64,000 bases of DNA from Amyelois transitella. Taxonomy: Eukaryota > Arthropoda > Insecta > Lepidoptera > Pyralidae. The DNA lies in assembly GCF_032362555.1 (NCBI RefSeq), contig NC_083520.1:744001-808000 (forward strand), given 5' to 3'. The notes under the pieces are model-generated. The model was not told the origin of the DNA and did not search any database. It saw only the letters and a program-made list of their open reading frames with translations. Positions 12,298-24,600 of the stretch are shown here, piece by piece. A program made the position numbers and the translations under genes. How positions within the stretch are numbered: the stretch's first letter is position 1; each line of letters opens with the position of its first letter.

Positions 12298-15200
12298 TCA
12301 AATAATTTGATCGCTTGTCTCCCTCAGAAACGACTCGAAAATCTTGACGAAATTGTCTATGCCTTCGCTGAAATTGTCGTCAGTGGTCGCGTCATCGTCT
12401 TCATTGAAGAACGCGTGCGCAAAGTCTATGATCTTAACGGTCCCCCAGGGGTTAGGGTTGGGGGTATCGCTCGACATTTGGTCTAACGTCGCTCTGAAGT
12501 TCATTTTCATTTTGGACAGTTTATCTTCGTAATTGTGGTCGAACGAGTGATTGTGGTTGAGTTTTTCTAGAACGTCGTTCCAGGGGGTGTTTATGGGTGT
12601 CGGGGGGGTGAAGGGGAGTAGTGCGGGTGTGAGGGGGGCGAGGGGCACGGGGCTGACCTTCTTGTAGACGGGCCCCGCGTGCGAGAGCTGCCCGCTGAAG
12701 CTGGCGCCGGCGGCGGGGCTGTGCGTGGAGTGGATGGAGCTGCGCCGGCGCAGCGGCGGCTGGCAGCTCGATTTCGGTTGGGGGCTGGTAAATAAACAGC
12801 GTCATGGGCCAACGATAGAGAGGTGCTGTACATACAGACATATATTCACGGGGAATACAGAGACAGCAGTCTCAAAAAGACCCAAAGGCCACGTTCAGTT
12901 GTATGGCTTACAAGAATAATACCAAGTTGATAAGCCTATCACTCCCTCAGTTTGGCAGCATCATAGACAAGCAATAGAGAGGTGCTGAACAATTTGTAAC
13001 AATGTAAAGATAACTCACCTGATCTTCTCCTTCACACAACACTCCCTCAGTTTGGCAGCGTCATAGACTAGCAATAGAGGTGCTGTACAATTTGTATCAG
13101 AATAAAAAAACAATGTAAAGATAACTCACATGATCTTCTCCCTTCCACAACACTCCCTCAGTTTGTCAGCGTCATAGACAAGCAATAGAAAGATGCTGTT
13201 CACTTTGTATCAGTAAAAAAAACAATGTAAAGATAACTCACATGATCTTCTCCTTCACACAACACTCCCTCAGTTTGGCAGCGTCATAGACAAGCAAAAG
13301 AGAGGTGCTGTTCAGTTTGTATCAGAAAAAAAACAATGTAAAGATAACTCACATGATCTTCTCCTTCACACAACACTCCCTCAGTTTGGCAGCGTCATAG
13401 ACAAGCAATAGAAAGATGCTGTTCACTTTGTATCAGTAAAAAAAACAATGTAAAGATAACTCACATGATCTTCTCCCTTCCACAACACTCCCTCAGTTTG
13501 TCAGCGTCATAGACAAGCAATAGAAAGATGCTGTTCACTTTGTATCAGTAAAAAAAACAATGTAAAGATAACTCACATGATCTTCTCCTTCACACAACAC
13601 TCCCTCAGTTTGGCAGCGTCATAGACAAGCAATAGAGAGGTGCTGTACATTTTGTATCAGAATAAAAACAATGTAAAGATAACTCACATGATCTTCTCCT
13701 TCACACAACACTCCCTCAGTTTGGCAGCGTCATAGACAAGCAATAGAGAGGTGCTGTACAGTTTGACAGCGCGCTGCGTTCGCGCCCACTTCTGTATCTG
13801 CCACAGAGACGAGAGGATCCGCAGCAACAGAGCACGGCACACCACGCCTTCGGACACGTTCAGGTATTTCTTCAGTGCTGGAATAAAAAAAAATGAGTTT
13901 CACTAAAAAGGTGTTCAGCGTTCACCTCAGTTCTTCCCCGGAGGGATAGCAGAGACTATATCTTACCACTTTTCACGATCCCTACATACTTCTTTCTCTT
14001 CATCAAAATTCCTTTTCATGCCAACTCGTCGGTTACAAAGAAATTAAAAATAAAATTCAGAAAAACAGCGACACTATATATATGTATATATATTAGATAG
14101 ATATATTATATTTATATTCATTAGCCCGAAATGTGTTTAAACATAGAGTGCCTACGTATTATTATTTTCTAAGCAAATTATAGTTGCGTCCTTCCAATAG
14201 GTAGAAGACAGAAGTCCAAGAATAAAACTATTATTGTACTTACATTAAAATATTTAAAATAGAAGAGAAGAAGAAGACAGATCTTTGAATTCCAAGTATA
14301 AGATCGTTTACGACAAATTCTATCCTTGGGAAGAGATAAATAAACGCCCTGAGTCTTAAGACTAAGTACTTGGTTGACCGAGCGGTGCTCGATGGACGTC
14401 GATTAAAACCATAGTAAATATTAAAAAACTAAAAAATCTATTAGTGACTGGGGCTCAGTCCTGGGTACTCCGGGTCTTACCATCTCTGACCATCTCGCCG
14501 TGCAGCTTCTTGCCGTAGTCCTTGCCGTACTTGTGTAGCTGTCCCGTGGCCAGACGATACACCTGGAAGCCGGGAATGCAGAACGCGTATTCCTGTTTGC
14601 ATAGCGCGTATTTTGTTTGTTCGTTTTTTATTTTCTCCTCGGTGGCTAGCGGGTCCCATGTACGTCGACCTGATGATAAGATACAGAAATCTTTCGTTTT
14701 ATTTAATGAATAACGTTTTTGTTTTATTAATTGTTTTATTTACTTTATTTACATTTGAATTTATAAAAGCACCACGGTCAAATACTTTGTCAAAGCAGAC
14801 ACTTAATGTGATAGAAGGAGTATCCAAAAGTTAATATCAAAAGAAAAATCATTACCAATCGAAACTCCTGAACTTATATCAGCACGAACATTACGTGAGG
14901 AAAACTTAAAATGGCTCTCGTACAGATAATACAAAAAAAACTCACCAATCTTAACATCCATGATGCACGGCTCCAACATCTTCTGCGTCAGGTCTTCCAG
15001 CACTATATACTGCTGTTGGTGTCCGTTATACGTATAATGTCTACTGCCCACGTATCGTGGTACCAGCCGACTCAGTTCCACCAAATCTGACTCCGTGGCT
15101 GATGAGACCCGCTCGTAGAACTCCATCTCGCGGCGCTGGGACTCTTTGATGATCGGTTTCAGGATCGTACCATCGTTGCATTGCAGGAGACCTGGTGATT

Positions 15201-16197
15201 ATTGGTTTCTTAGCTCCTGGGATCTTGAACGAAGCTTGCTTTCAACTTACCTTCGACTTTGCTCCGCTTTGTAAGAGACAAAGGTTTGTTTGTAAAATGC
15301 CGATGAAGTCCATTAATTAAGCATAGTCAATTATCGTTGGGAATCAAGAAGAGTTGGATTTTGTTAAGCTATCTCAGAAATCTGATGGACCACGAATAAG
15401 TGGCCAAATAAAAAACTATCTGAGGAAATTACTAGCCTGACAACATCGTTACGATGTCGCCAGGAATGAACTGACAGTTAAAGAAGATTATTATTGACCA
15501 AAAGGGAATTCGGAAGGTTTCTTGAGTCATTTATGTACATACATACATGTAATCATGTATATATCCCTTTCTAGAGAGGTATGATGGTGCCGTGTGGTTC
15601 CCGGCACCAGTACAAAAAATAATAGGACCACTCTTTCCTATGGATGTCGTAAAAGGCGACTAAGGGATAGGCTTACAAACTTGGGATTATTTTTTTAGGC
15701 GATGGGCTAGCAACCTGTCACTATTTAAATCTCAATTCTATCATTAAGCCAAATAGCTGAGCGTGGCCTGTCAGTCTTTTCAAGACTGTTGGCTCTGTCT
15801 ACCCCACAAGGGATATAGACGTGACCATATGTATGTATGATGGTGACTAATTGAAGAAACTGTCTCTTCTGGGTAGACAAGGTCTCGTGAGGAGAATATA
15901 ACTGACCTAAGTTTTACTTCCTTTTGGGGTCATACGCAGCCCCAGGAGAGACAGACATTAGGTGGAATCTCTTGTCCTGAAGTAGTCACCAGTTCATTAT
16001 ATGGGTGCCTTACCTAAGTACTTCTTCCCGTTGGTAGCAGTGTGCCCTGCTACCTGCCTATCGTAAGCCTGGATCTCCTGCTCGGAAGGCATCTTGAGGG
16101 GCTTCGTGATGACCGTCTCCTGGCGAGGCAGGTTGTAGTGGACGCTGTGGATGGACCGCTGCCAGCGGACGGGTTGGTGGCGTCTGACATCACTCAT
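12298..16197 (-). CDS. Ipk2: Inositol polyphosphate multikinase (IPMK/Ipk2), five exons, 431 aa
   Basis: Exons in transcript order are 16197-16014, 15191-14946, 14669-14481, 13877-13688 and 12784-12298; every junction has AG/GT and matching phase (total 1296 nt with stop). The family phosphorylates soluble inositol phosphates (IP3 to IP5) with ATP in nucleus and cytoplasm. The defining motifs are present: QVAGH near the N-terminus, PCIMDVKIG (the PxxxDxKxG inositol-binding motif) followed by RRTWDP, a TSLLLVYD strand corresponding to the family SSLL motif, and KIIDFAHAF (catalytic IDF) near the C-terminus, then an FSEGIDNFVKIF helix. The QVAGH and RRTWDP context favours IPMK over IP6K or IP3-3K. 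Between SLL and IDF lies a Pro/Ser-rich linker with RRRSSIHS. An in-frame TAA directly precedes the ATG. The end of exon 4 heads a tandem array of exon-like copies (12941-13687). Confidence 0.92.
12830..12940 (-). repeat. Degenerate SINE-like fragment bordering the Ipk2 array
   Basis: Reverse-oriented, decayed copy of the TATG-tailed family (plus-strand 'cagtctcaaaaagac', 'ggccacgttcag'), abutting the truncated last unit of the tandem array inside intron 4. Confidence 0.5.
12941..13687 (-). repeat. ~111-bp tandem array derived from the end of Ipk2 exon 4 and its donor
   Basis: Seven copies follow the genuine exon end in intron 4. The marker ACTCCCTCAG (plus strand) falls at 12941, 13041, 13152, 13264, 13375, 13487 and 13599, with the genuine one at 13710. 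On the minus strand a unit is 66 nt of exon 4 (ACC TCT CTA TTG ... AAG ATC AT), donor GTGAGTTATC, a T-rich tract, CTGATAC and a CAG. Exon-like copies at 13642-13577, 13530-13465, 13418-13353, 13307-13242 and 13195-13130 are each exactly 66 nt and lack stops in the exon-4 frame. The copy at 13082-13019 is 64 nt and the last copy lacks its donor. Confidence 0.9.
15587..15842 (+). mobile_element. TATG-tailed SINE-like element, near full length
   Basis: Complete head (GTGCCGTGTGGTTCCCGGCA) through tail (ATAGACGTGACCATATGTATG) in Ipk2 intron 1. Useful as a reference copy for the family. Confidence 0.8.
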
Positions 16198-16264
16198 TTA
16201 GGTGCGGACACCTGGATTGACAAAAATGGAAAAATTTCAGTATTTATTGAAATATGTAAATGAC

Positions 16265-16411
16265 TAAAGTACCCGAAACCGCCGAGCTAGCATGAAGAGA
16301 GTTATGAATGTGGATGAAGCGAAGGAAATATGCAGAGATTGTGGCAAGTGGAAAGAGGTAGTCTCTGCCTACCCCTCCGGGAAAGAGGCGTGATTTTATG
16401 TATGTATATGT
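16265..16411 (+). mobile_element. LINE 3'-end fragment with 11-bp target duplication
   Basis: Encodes the last residues of the RTE-like ORF ([12 protein letters not shown] type to AYPSGKEA) and a TATG tail. The duplication ATGTAAATGAC is at 16254-16264 and 16412-16422. It lies just upstream of the Ipk2 start codon region. Confidence 0.85.
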
Positions 16412-18284
16412 ATGTAAATGACATTAAGGGTAACTTATACTAGTAAAAATGACATCGAATGACCTTTTTATTTGCATCCTTTTCAAATTAGGCCAATAAG
16501 AAACAGACAGATCTTTTTTCAATTCCCAAAAAAAAATCAATAAAAAAGAAATGGCGAGTGTCGAAAAACTGCAAGGTCCGTCTACATTGCTTTTATCAGT
16601 GTTTTTACCTGGATGGTTTTAGAGCAACGGGCAAATAAGTAGACTCTAGAATTTGACGCGTCCGGGATGCGCAGTAGCAATTTTTAATATAAAAAAAAAC
16701 TATTGCGCAGCGTCCATAGAGTAGGATTTTATTCAACTTTCCTGCTGGGCACTAAAACTACCTACTACTTATTTTCACAAACCTAACGATGACATGAAAT
16801 ACCTGTTTGTTAGTATCACATTTATCAACACAAATATGACCTCTGAGTGTTAAAATAATTCACATATCTTTGTACTTTAGCACTTACGAAAACAAAATCT
16901 ATAATAAACGCATAGTAGTGTTGACCTAAAGGCACTCTAAACTCATTTGATAAACTGGTTTAAAAATAGAAAAACGAAATGGAATTCCGATTTAAAAGTA
17001 ATTAACAATTCATGACGTATGGTTTCCGGTACTTTTGAATTGAACCACTCGAAACCATTCCCACGAATGTCGTAAAAGGCGACGAAGTTCAGAACTTGGG
17101 ACTCCACTTGTAGACGATGGGGCTAGCAACCTGTCACTATTTAAATCTTAATTTTCTTAATTCCATCATAAAGCCATACAGCTGAACGTGTCGTTTCAGT
17201 CTTTTCAACACTGATGGCTCTGTCTATCCCACAAGGAATATAGCAGTGACCCTTTGTATGTATGAAACAATTCATAAAGAACTCACAATTTTCCTTAATC
17301 ACCAACAAGATTTCTGCTTTCTCAATACTGGCGGCAAACGAAAATATTGGTTCTTTTTTTTTAATCCAATAAATCTTGTCTTTGCACCAGATGTTAGCTT
17401 GTGTCATAGGATTTTAATACTGGCACATCACACCTATTTTTGTTTAGAAATTATTAATCGAAAATGTGCACTCATAAAATTTTCATGATCACGTCACCAA
17501 TACTCGCGCCAAATATATCTATTGTTGATTTTTTTTTTAATAATTCAAGTTATCTTATCAATACATAAATCAAGATGGACTTGCTTTTATCACTCAATAT
17601 ACTTTTACGACATTCTCTGAGATAAGGGGATGTAATCTTTACTTAGATAAAAATAACAACAATAATAAGTTCAAGTAAATAGTCTACCTACAATCCTGTA
17701 TATTAGACTCGAATCTCAATTCTATCATCAAGCCAAACAGCTGAACGTGGCCTATCAGTCTTTTTAAGACTGTTGGCTCTGTCTACCCCGCAAAGGATAT
17801 AGACGTGATTATATGTATGTGTATATGTAAATGAATCGAACGTTATCTTAGTGGTTCAACAGGTCTCATGATTTTATAAACAGAATTTTAAATACCAGAC
17901 TTTTATTATTAAAGCAAATGAAAAACTTTACACATCAGATATTGCAACATTTAATCATCATGACATGGTTATTAGAGTTCCAATTGATAATTTCCTGGGT
18001 TCACTAATAATCATAATGTGTGAAGTCATGAGACGCAACAAGTCTAGTGATATTAATTGGTTTATCATTTATCAAAATTGATATTGATGCGGAAAAGAAA
18101 ACAAAAATACGTCTTTATAAACTAAAGATGACAAAATAAAATACTACCCAATGACAGGGCCTCATTAGGACCTCTGTTATTTAATATGTATTAAGGTCAT
18201 AAAACAATATGTGTTGATAACATTAAATACATTTATTACGAAAAAAATTTGTTTTCATTTTGACGCCATAACTTTTTATATTCT

Positions 18285-18404
18285 TTTAATTTAAAAAAAA
18301 AACATTATTTTGGAATCGGTTCAGTAGTTTTTGCGTGAAAGAGTAACAAACATCGATACTGACATCCTAACATACAAACTTTTGCATTTATAATATTAGT
18401 AGGA
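18285..18404 (-). mobile_element. Helitron-like 5' end fragment
   Basis: Reverse complement of TCCTACTAATATTATAAATGC at 18384-18404, with internal sequence shared with the 18736 copy (gttactctttcacg region). The other end is lost. Confidence 0.5.
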
Positions 18405-18735
18405 TGCGATTATTTCACCAAGGTTTATGTTGTTGTTAAACTTAATTAATTAACACTAAAACAAAAATCGGTTATCATGCCTAAGTATTCAAAAAAGTTG
18501 TGAAGATATTCCAAAACAATATTATTTAACTTGTGAAAAAGGGAAATGTTGCCTTTAATATCAGTGCTGTGAAGACTTCAGAAGCAATATCCTAGCCCGC
18601 CGTTCCTGATTCCGGCCCTGTCCAATGACGTCACTTTATGATAAAAACAATTATCCTTATCATTTCGGTTGTGTCACACCCCGAACGATATATAAGTACA
18701 TTACAATTGGCAAGAGTCCGCCATTGTATTTATTA

Positions 18736-18925
18736 TCTTACTAATATTATAAATGCCAAAGTTTGTATGTCGGCATGGATGTTTGTTACTCTTTCACGAA
18801 AAAACTACTGAACCGATTACGATGAAATTTGGTGTGTAGGTAGCTGAAGACCCAGAATAACATATGGGCTACTTTTTATCCCAGAGTTCCCGCGGGATTG
18901 ATAGGGTTTCCATGCGGACGGCCTC
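18736..18925 (+). mobile_element. Helitron-like element, 3' end degraded
   Basis: Starts TCTTACTAATATTATAAATGCC and continues with the family body (CCGATTACGATGAAATTTGG). It fades in a GC-rich patch around 18915 without a clear CTAG end. Confidence 0.55.
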
Positions 18926-19427
18926 TATTATTATTATAAATCCAATATGAAGATAACTGTATTGTAATTTGTTATATTTCTTTCCACGTGCAATCAAGAG
19001 TTGACAATGAAACTCACACTTATAAATATTTGTAGCTTAAGTATGTCGATATAGATATTTTTTTGGAAGATCTATCTATTTACTTTTTATATGTCATGGT
19101 CTCATCATACGTCTTCGGTCGGCCAGTCAGTGCACTGGTTTGTATTTACCTAACCATATATCTTACTGACGGTTAGCGAAAAATTAAAAAATGACAAGAA
19201 GGTTCACATAAAATAAGTAGTTTGAAGTTTGAGCATGTTTGTAATTGTTTTTTATTTCTTAGATCATAATAAATACTTAGAAAGAATCCAATCCAATTGA
19301 TCCAATCAGTTTAATCGACCTCATCGATATTAATTGAGTATTCTTCCCGCGGAATAGGCAGCGCCTTTTTATAAGTGCATAGTAACTTTGCACTACTACC
19401 TAGTAGGTATAAAATCCATAATTTTTC

Positions 19428-19681
19428 TCATTCAACTTTCTTTAACATCTCATCGTATTCATAAAACCCTCCTCCACTCTTTCTGCCCAGCTTGCCCTCG
19501 CTAACCAACCTCTCTAAAAGAGGTATGCGCTCAAACACAGGATTTCCAGTCTTCTCCAGCATAACCCCAAGTATGGCTACTTTGGTGTCCAAGCCTGTGA
19601 AATCAGCTAGTTCCAGGGGGCCCATTGGATACCCTGCGCCGAGTTTCATGGCCGTGTCGATGTCCTGGGCGGAAGCATCGC
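19428..19681 (-). CDS. Second terminal exon for the minus-strand Hadh gene (alternative exon 5b or orphan duplicate)
   Basis: Acceptor CTTCCAG, then a 254-nt open exon to TGA at 19428-19430, 83 complete residues. It starts in the same phase as the terminal exon at 21865-21621 (two bases completing a Gly codon, then GDAS). It encodes the HADH C-terminal domain: [21 protein letters not shown], then a segment ending KSGGGFYEYDE. Differences include loss of the usual DTNK after GLD and KSGGGFY in place of KTGEGFY. It is intact, with no stops. It may be an alternative last exon spliced to exon 4 at 23631, or what remains of a further tandem copy of the gene. No matching upstream exons 1-4 were seen nearby. 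Confidence 0.75.
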
Positions 19682-19725
19682 CTGGAAGAGATGTAATCAT
19701 CAAGACTCTTTGGGTAATTGTATAA

Positions 19726-19955
19726 ACATACATACATAAGCATCTATAGCCTTTGCGGGGTAGACAGAACCAACATTCAAAGACTGATAGGCCACGTACA
19801 GCTGTTGAAACAATAACAGGTTGCTATCCCATCGTCTAAAAGAATAATCCCAGGTTTATAAACCTATCCCTTTCGCCTTTAACGACATCTATGGGAAAGA
19901 GATGGAGCGATCCTATTCTTTTTTCAATTGTTGCCGGGAACCACACGGCTGTTGT
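19726..19955 (-). mobile_element. TATG-tailed SINE-like element, diverged
   Basis: Reverse-oriented copy between the two Hadh terminal exons. Its tail starts about 45 bp upstream of the 19681 acceptor. Confidence 0.65.
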
Positions 19956-20108
19956 AAAAAAAAACACAAAAGTAGAAATGAACTACATAGTAAGCAAAGT
20001 GAATTTGCTAAATAATTTAACGAAATATTATGCTTACAAACTTAGATACCCTGGTACCAGGGTAGATTAAAAGGATATCTAGAAGTTAAGCCGGATATCC
20101 TAGGCAGG

Positions 20109-20252
20109 CTAGAGATGAAAGTTTAGCCGGATAGCCGGATATCCGGCTGCCGAATACCCGGTGGATAACTGCTATTCGGCCGGATAGTACTTATTAAGGC
20201 CGCGTGATAGGCCAGATACCAGATAGTTGGCAGATATCCATTTCATCTCTAG
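20109..20252. mobile_element. Small MITE-like element with 12-bp perfect TIRs
   Basis: CTAGAGATGAAA at 20109-20120 and its exact reverse complement at 20241-20252. The interior is rich in GCCGGATATCCGGC-type palindromes. The TIR resembles hAT ends, but no 8-bp target duplication is visible. Confidence 0.5.
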
Positions 20253-21600
20253 TATACTATGTAAACATACATTCGCTTGATACAATTTTTCATATTTTTC
20301 AAGTTACGTTTTGCATATATGTATGATATATTACGTAATGAACGGTAATCAGATAAAAGGTATCAATCTGTAATTCCTCACGATAAAGATTATCTTTTGA
20401 ATTCAGGGAATATTTTATGTTTTATTACAACGGGAAAACTAAGATAATCTCTTTATAAAGACTTAACCTATCGCGTTCCATTTATTTAAAGGCCTGAATA
20501 AATGTTATGTTCTCGTTAATTGCCATACATACATATAAATAAGTTCTTAAATTAAAGACTGATTGGCTCTGTTTACCCCGCATGGGATATATACGTGATA
20601 TGTATGGATCTTTCTTCGTCATTCAATGACTACTTAATCCTTTGTTTGTTTGCTTGTAAAAATTTTATTGTACATAACAAATTTTTAGTAGTACATAAAA
20701 ATACATTAAAAATAACAATGCACAAGGGCGGACTTATCCGTGTAATCCCTATTATCCTTTGTCTCTTCTTACCACTCCAGTTAACTTTTTAACGTTCGTG
20801 AATAAAGGGACACGCGTAAGTCAAGTCACAATAATGTAGCGGGAGCGATGTTTGGCGCTCGACCGCCACAAAGAGAAGATGTTCCGCCGGGCTAAGTGTG
20901 ATGCCTGGGGAACCGCACGACAGACGATGTTATGTCGGAGGTTGTATATATACTCCAATCCGCGAAATCATCCGTTGTTTGTGTCAGACAATGATATAGA
21001 AAATATTTGGAAGCTGTATCAGCATATTTCTGTATTTTTAATTTTCGCAGGAATGTAGGAAAGGTTTATATAATTATAATTAAAAAAAAACACGTAGTTA
21101 TAAATTGTATAAAAATATATTAAACAAATTCAAAACACTCTCACATACCATTATTACAAAAGCAGTAATCTTTTCACCTTTAGAGTTAGAGAAAATATAA
21201 TCATTTAAACATTACACGTCATGTTTTATATCGTAATGAAACAGTGTTGTATAATATTTTTACAGGATTGTTATGTATACCACAATATAAAATAGTGTCG
21301 TATTAAAAAAAATCCTTTCTATATCCAGAGCTGAATTTGATGGGCAACCAAGATTCTGTTTTTTTCAATAAAAAAAAACACTTATATGATTTTTGTCAAA
21401 TCCTCTGTTGAAATCATTTTATTCCTAGCAATAAAAATATTTAATCACTTATATAACACAGACTTTTTCAAATACGGCCCTGTGCGCATCTAACATTAAA
21501 AAAATATATATCTTCCCACCCCTCTAACATACACGCGAATACATAAGGCCCACTTAAATAACAATAAAACATAGTTTAAACTTTTAATATATGTATTTGT
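20253..21600. other. Intron or intergenic stretch between the two Hadh terminal exons
   Basis: No gene seen. Includes a SINE tail (20520-20610) and a GC-richer patch at 20830-20960 with TATATATAC at its edge that could be a solo LTR remnant. Candidate poly(A) signal for the nearer terminal exon: AATAAA on minus at 21418-21423. Confidence 0.45.
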
Positions 21601-21620
21601 AGATAACAATAAAATATCGT

Positions 21621-24600
21621 TCAAACTTTAGACTTATTATACTTGTAAAATCCTTCTCCAGTTTTTATACCAAGCTTGCCTTCCGCGACCATTTTGTCCA
21701 ATAATGGGATAGGCTTAAAGACAGGGTTGCCAGTCTTCTCGTACATCACTTGCATGGCATATTTGTTTGTGTCTAGCCCGGTGTAGTCCGCCAGTTCGAA
21801 AGGCCCCATTGGATAACCAGCGCCTAATTTCATTCCGATATCAATATCTTCTTTTGAGGCGTCACCTGCAAATTTTTAAATAAATTTGTAAACCTCCATA
21901 CTGGTCTGGTAGGGCATAAATAAATAAATATATACGGGACAAATTACACAAATTGAGTTAGCCTCGAAGTAAGTTCGAGACTTGTGTTACGAGATACTAA
22001 CTCAACGATACTATATTTTATAATAAATACTTATATAGATAAACATCCAAGGCCCAGGCCAATCAGAGAGAGTTCGTTTCTCATCATACCCTCACCGGGA
22101 TTCGAACCCTGGACCCAAAAACATAGTGGCTTCCACCTGTTCCTCTTCCCGTACACTGTAAAATCAATCAAGGGAAAGATAAATAACTTGGGATTCTTCT
22201 TTAAAGCGATGGGCTAGCAACCTGACTATATTTGAATCCCAATTCCATCAATGAGTCATTCATACAGCTGAAGCCTTTTCAAGACTGTCAGCTCTGTCTA
22301 CCCCGTAAGGGATAAAGACGTTATTATATTAATGTATGGAAAAAAATTACATTTTATTCTATATTATTTGATTTACATTCCTACTTAATAGCGATAGATT
22401 CACCCCCAAGTTCGCCCCTTGCAAGGCACAGTTCAGGCAGAAAGGTACTTATTATTAAAAGTATTGATACTTACAGGATTAAGCAGAGAGAAAGCATGCA
22501 TGCATTGTATTGAGTGCACCAAAACCATAAACAATATTTGGGAAAAGCGAAATGTATGTTTCTAATTGACGCAGCACATAAAAATGATATAGCTTCGATG
22601 TAAATAATGTGGGAAGACCTAGACGAACGTATCTTGATCAAATTAAGGACGTCCTGATAAAGGGTCAGGTCAAAAGTACCCGAAACCGCCGAGCTTGCAT
22701 GAACAGAGTTATGAATGTGAATGAAGCGAAGGAAGTATGCAGAGATCGTGGCAAGTGGAAAGAGGTAGCCTCTGCCTACCCCTCCGGGAAAGAGGCGTGA
22801 TTTTATGTATGTATGTATGTAAGTATGTTAATAATGTGATAGTCTAGACACCCAGTAAGATGCATTTAATAGTCACTAGGTTGTCATACTTTATTTCTAA
22901 ACTTCACGGGGCTGATAAGGGGCACGCTTGTGACCAAAACACTAGTGAATAACTGTCTGAACATTTTGAAAAAGTGAATATCTGCGATCAACTATACAGG
23001 GTGTCAGGTAAATCGCGTTACATATTTAACACGGATTTAACAAAAAGAACAGATGACGATATATTCAATTCAAAATTGGATTTTAATGTTTACAAAAAAG
23101 CACAAGACAATACAAGATACAACATAATTTTATATTTGACGATTGTGTGCCCTATTTATTTTAATGTATTTAATCGACCTTATATTATTTTAATATAAGG
23201 TCGATTTTTAAAAGGACGGACGTATTTGTCTAATTCGTACACTTTTTATAGAAATTGATGAATTTACCAGTTAATGAAACTCATTCTTTATTTTCAAACT
23301 TCAAATGCCAAATTGGTAGTCAGGGTAGAGGTTATGTGGTTATAGAAAAAAAAACACAAGAACCAAAAACAAAAATAATGTAGTAAATTGACGGCCTCTG
23401 TGGCGCAGCGGTAGAACGCTTGTCTATGGCATCGGAGGTCCCGGGTTCGAATCCCGGCCAGGGCATGATGATAAAAGAACTTTTTCTGATTGGCCTGGGT
23501 CTTAAAATCTATATATGTATTTATTATAAAATATAGTATCGTTGAGTTAGCATCTCGTAACACAAGTGTCGAACTTACTTCGAGGCTAACTCAATCAGTG
23601 TAATTTGTCCCGTATATATGTGGTACCCACCTCTCTCATACATCCTTATAGCTTCAGCGCTGTACGGCCCCAGCAACCTATTGACAACGAAGCCAGGAGT
23701 GTCTTTGCACGTGATACAAGTCTTCCCGATAGACTTGCCCCACTCCATCATAGCCTGGTAGGTCTGTTCCGAAGTGTGCTCGCCCTTTATGACTTCCAGG
23801 AGGCGCATAACCGGGACTGGGTTGAAGAAGTGAAGGCCGCCGAATCTGACGAGACACGTTTGATATGAGACTAGAAAGTTCCGACGTCGTAATGTGAAAA
23901 ATCGCAAAAAAAATTAGCTGTTTCATACATACATACATACATATGATCACGTCTATATCCCTTGCGGGGTAGACAGAGCCAACAGTGTTGAAAAGACTGA
24001 ATGGCCACGTTCAGCTATATGGCTTAATGATAAAATTGAGATTCAAATAGTGACAGGTTGCTAGTCCATCGCCTAAAAAAGAATCCCCCATTTTGTAAGC
24101 CTATCCCTAAGTCGCCTTTTACGACATCCATGGAAAAAAGATGGAGTAAAGTAAAGTAAGTAAAGTAAAAATCTTTTATTTTCTCTAACAATCGTACATG
24201 AAAATTACATAGGTTAATTATAATAAATTGTGAGTGATCCTATTCTTTTTTGTATTGGTGCCGGGAACCACACAGCTGTTTTATACATATTCCTAATCAA
24301 TTTCATATAGAACAGCTGTTCTTTTTTGGCGAATTCGGTGTTGGCCCCATAGGAAAAGTTGATCAGTGGGAAGGTCTGAGCAAGTAGGTTAAAGGTTGTG
24401 CGTTTAGCAATAGTAACCCTGTATAAATAGATAGAATTTGGTGCCGTGTTGTTGCCGGCACCCAAAATTAAAAAATAATGGGACCACTCCATCTCTTTCC
24501 CACAGATGTAAAAGGCGACTAAGGGATAAGCTTGGGATTGAACCTGTAGCTATTTGAATCTCAATTCCATCAGCTGACCGTGGCCTATCAGTGTTTCATA

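Larger units (their letters stand above)
16423..19427. other. Intergenic stretch, repeat fragments only
   Basis: No gene recognised between Ipk2 and the Hadh terminal exon. Holds a diverged SINE-like copy (17020-17265, plus), a SINE tail (17712-17825, plus) and two Helitron-like fragments. A TATATAAG sequence near 18689-18696 looks like a core promoter but has no reading frame attached. Confidence 0.5.

Noticed and set aside
12521..12919. Pro/Arg/Ala-rich minus frames and a plus frame around 12.6-12.9 kb
   Set aside because: Off-frame readings of Ipk2 exon 5 and a SINE fragment; the in-phase frame continues to IDFAHAF.
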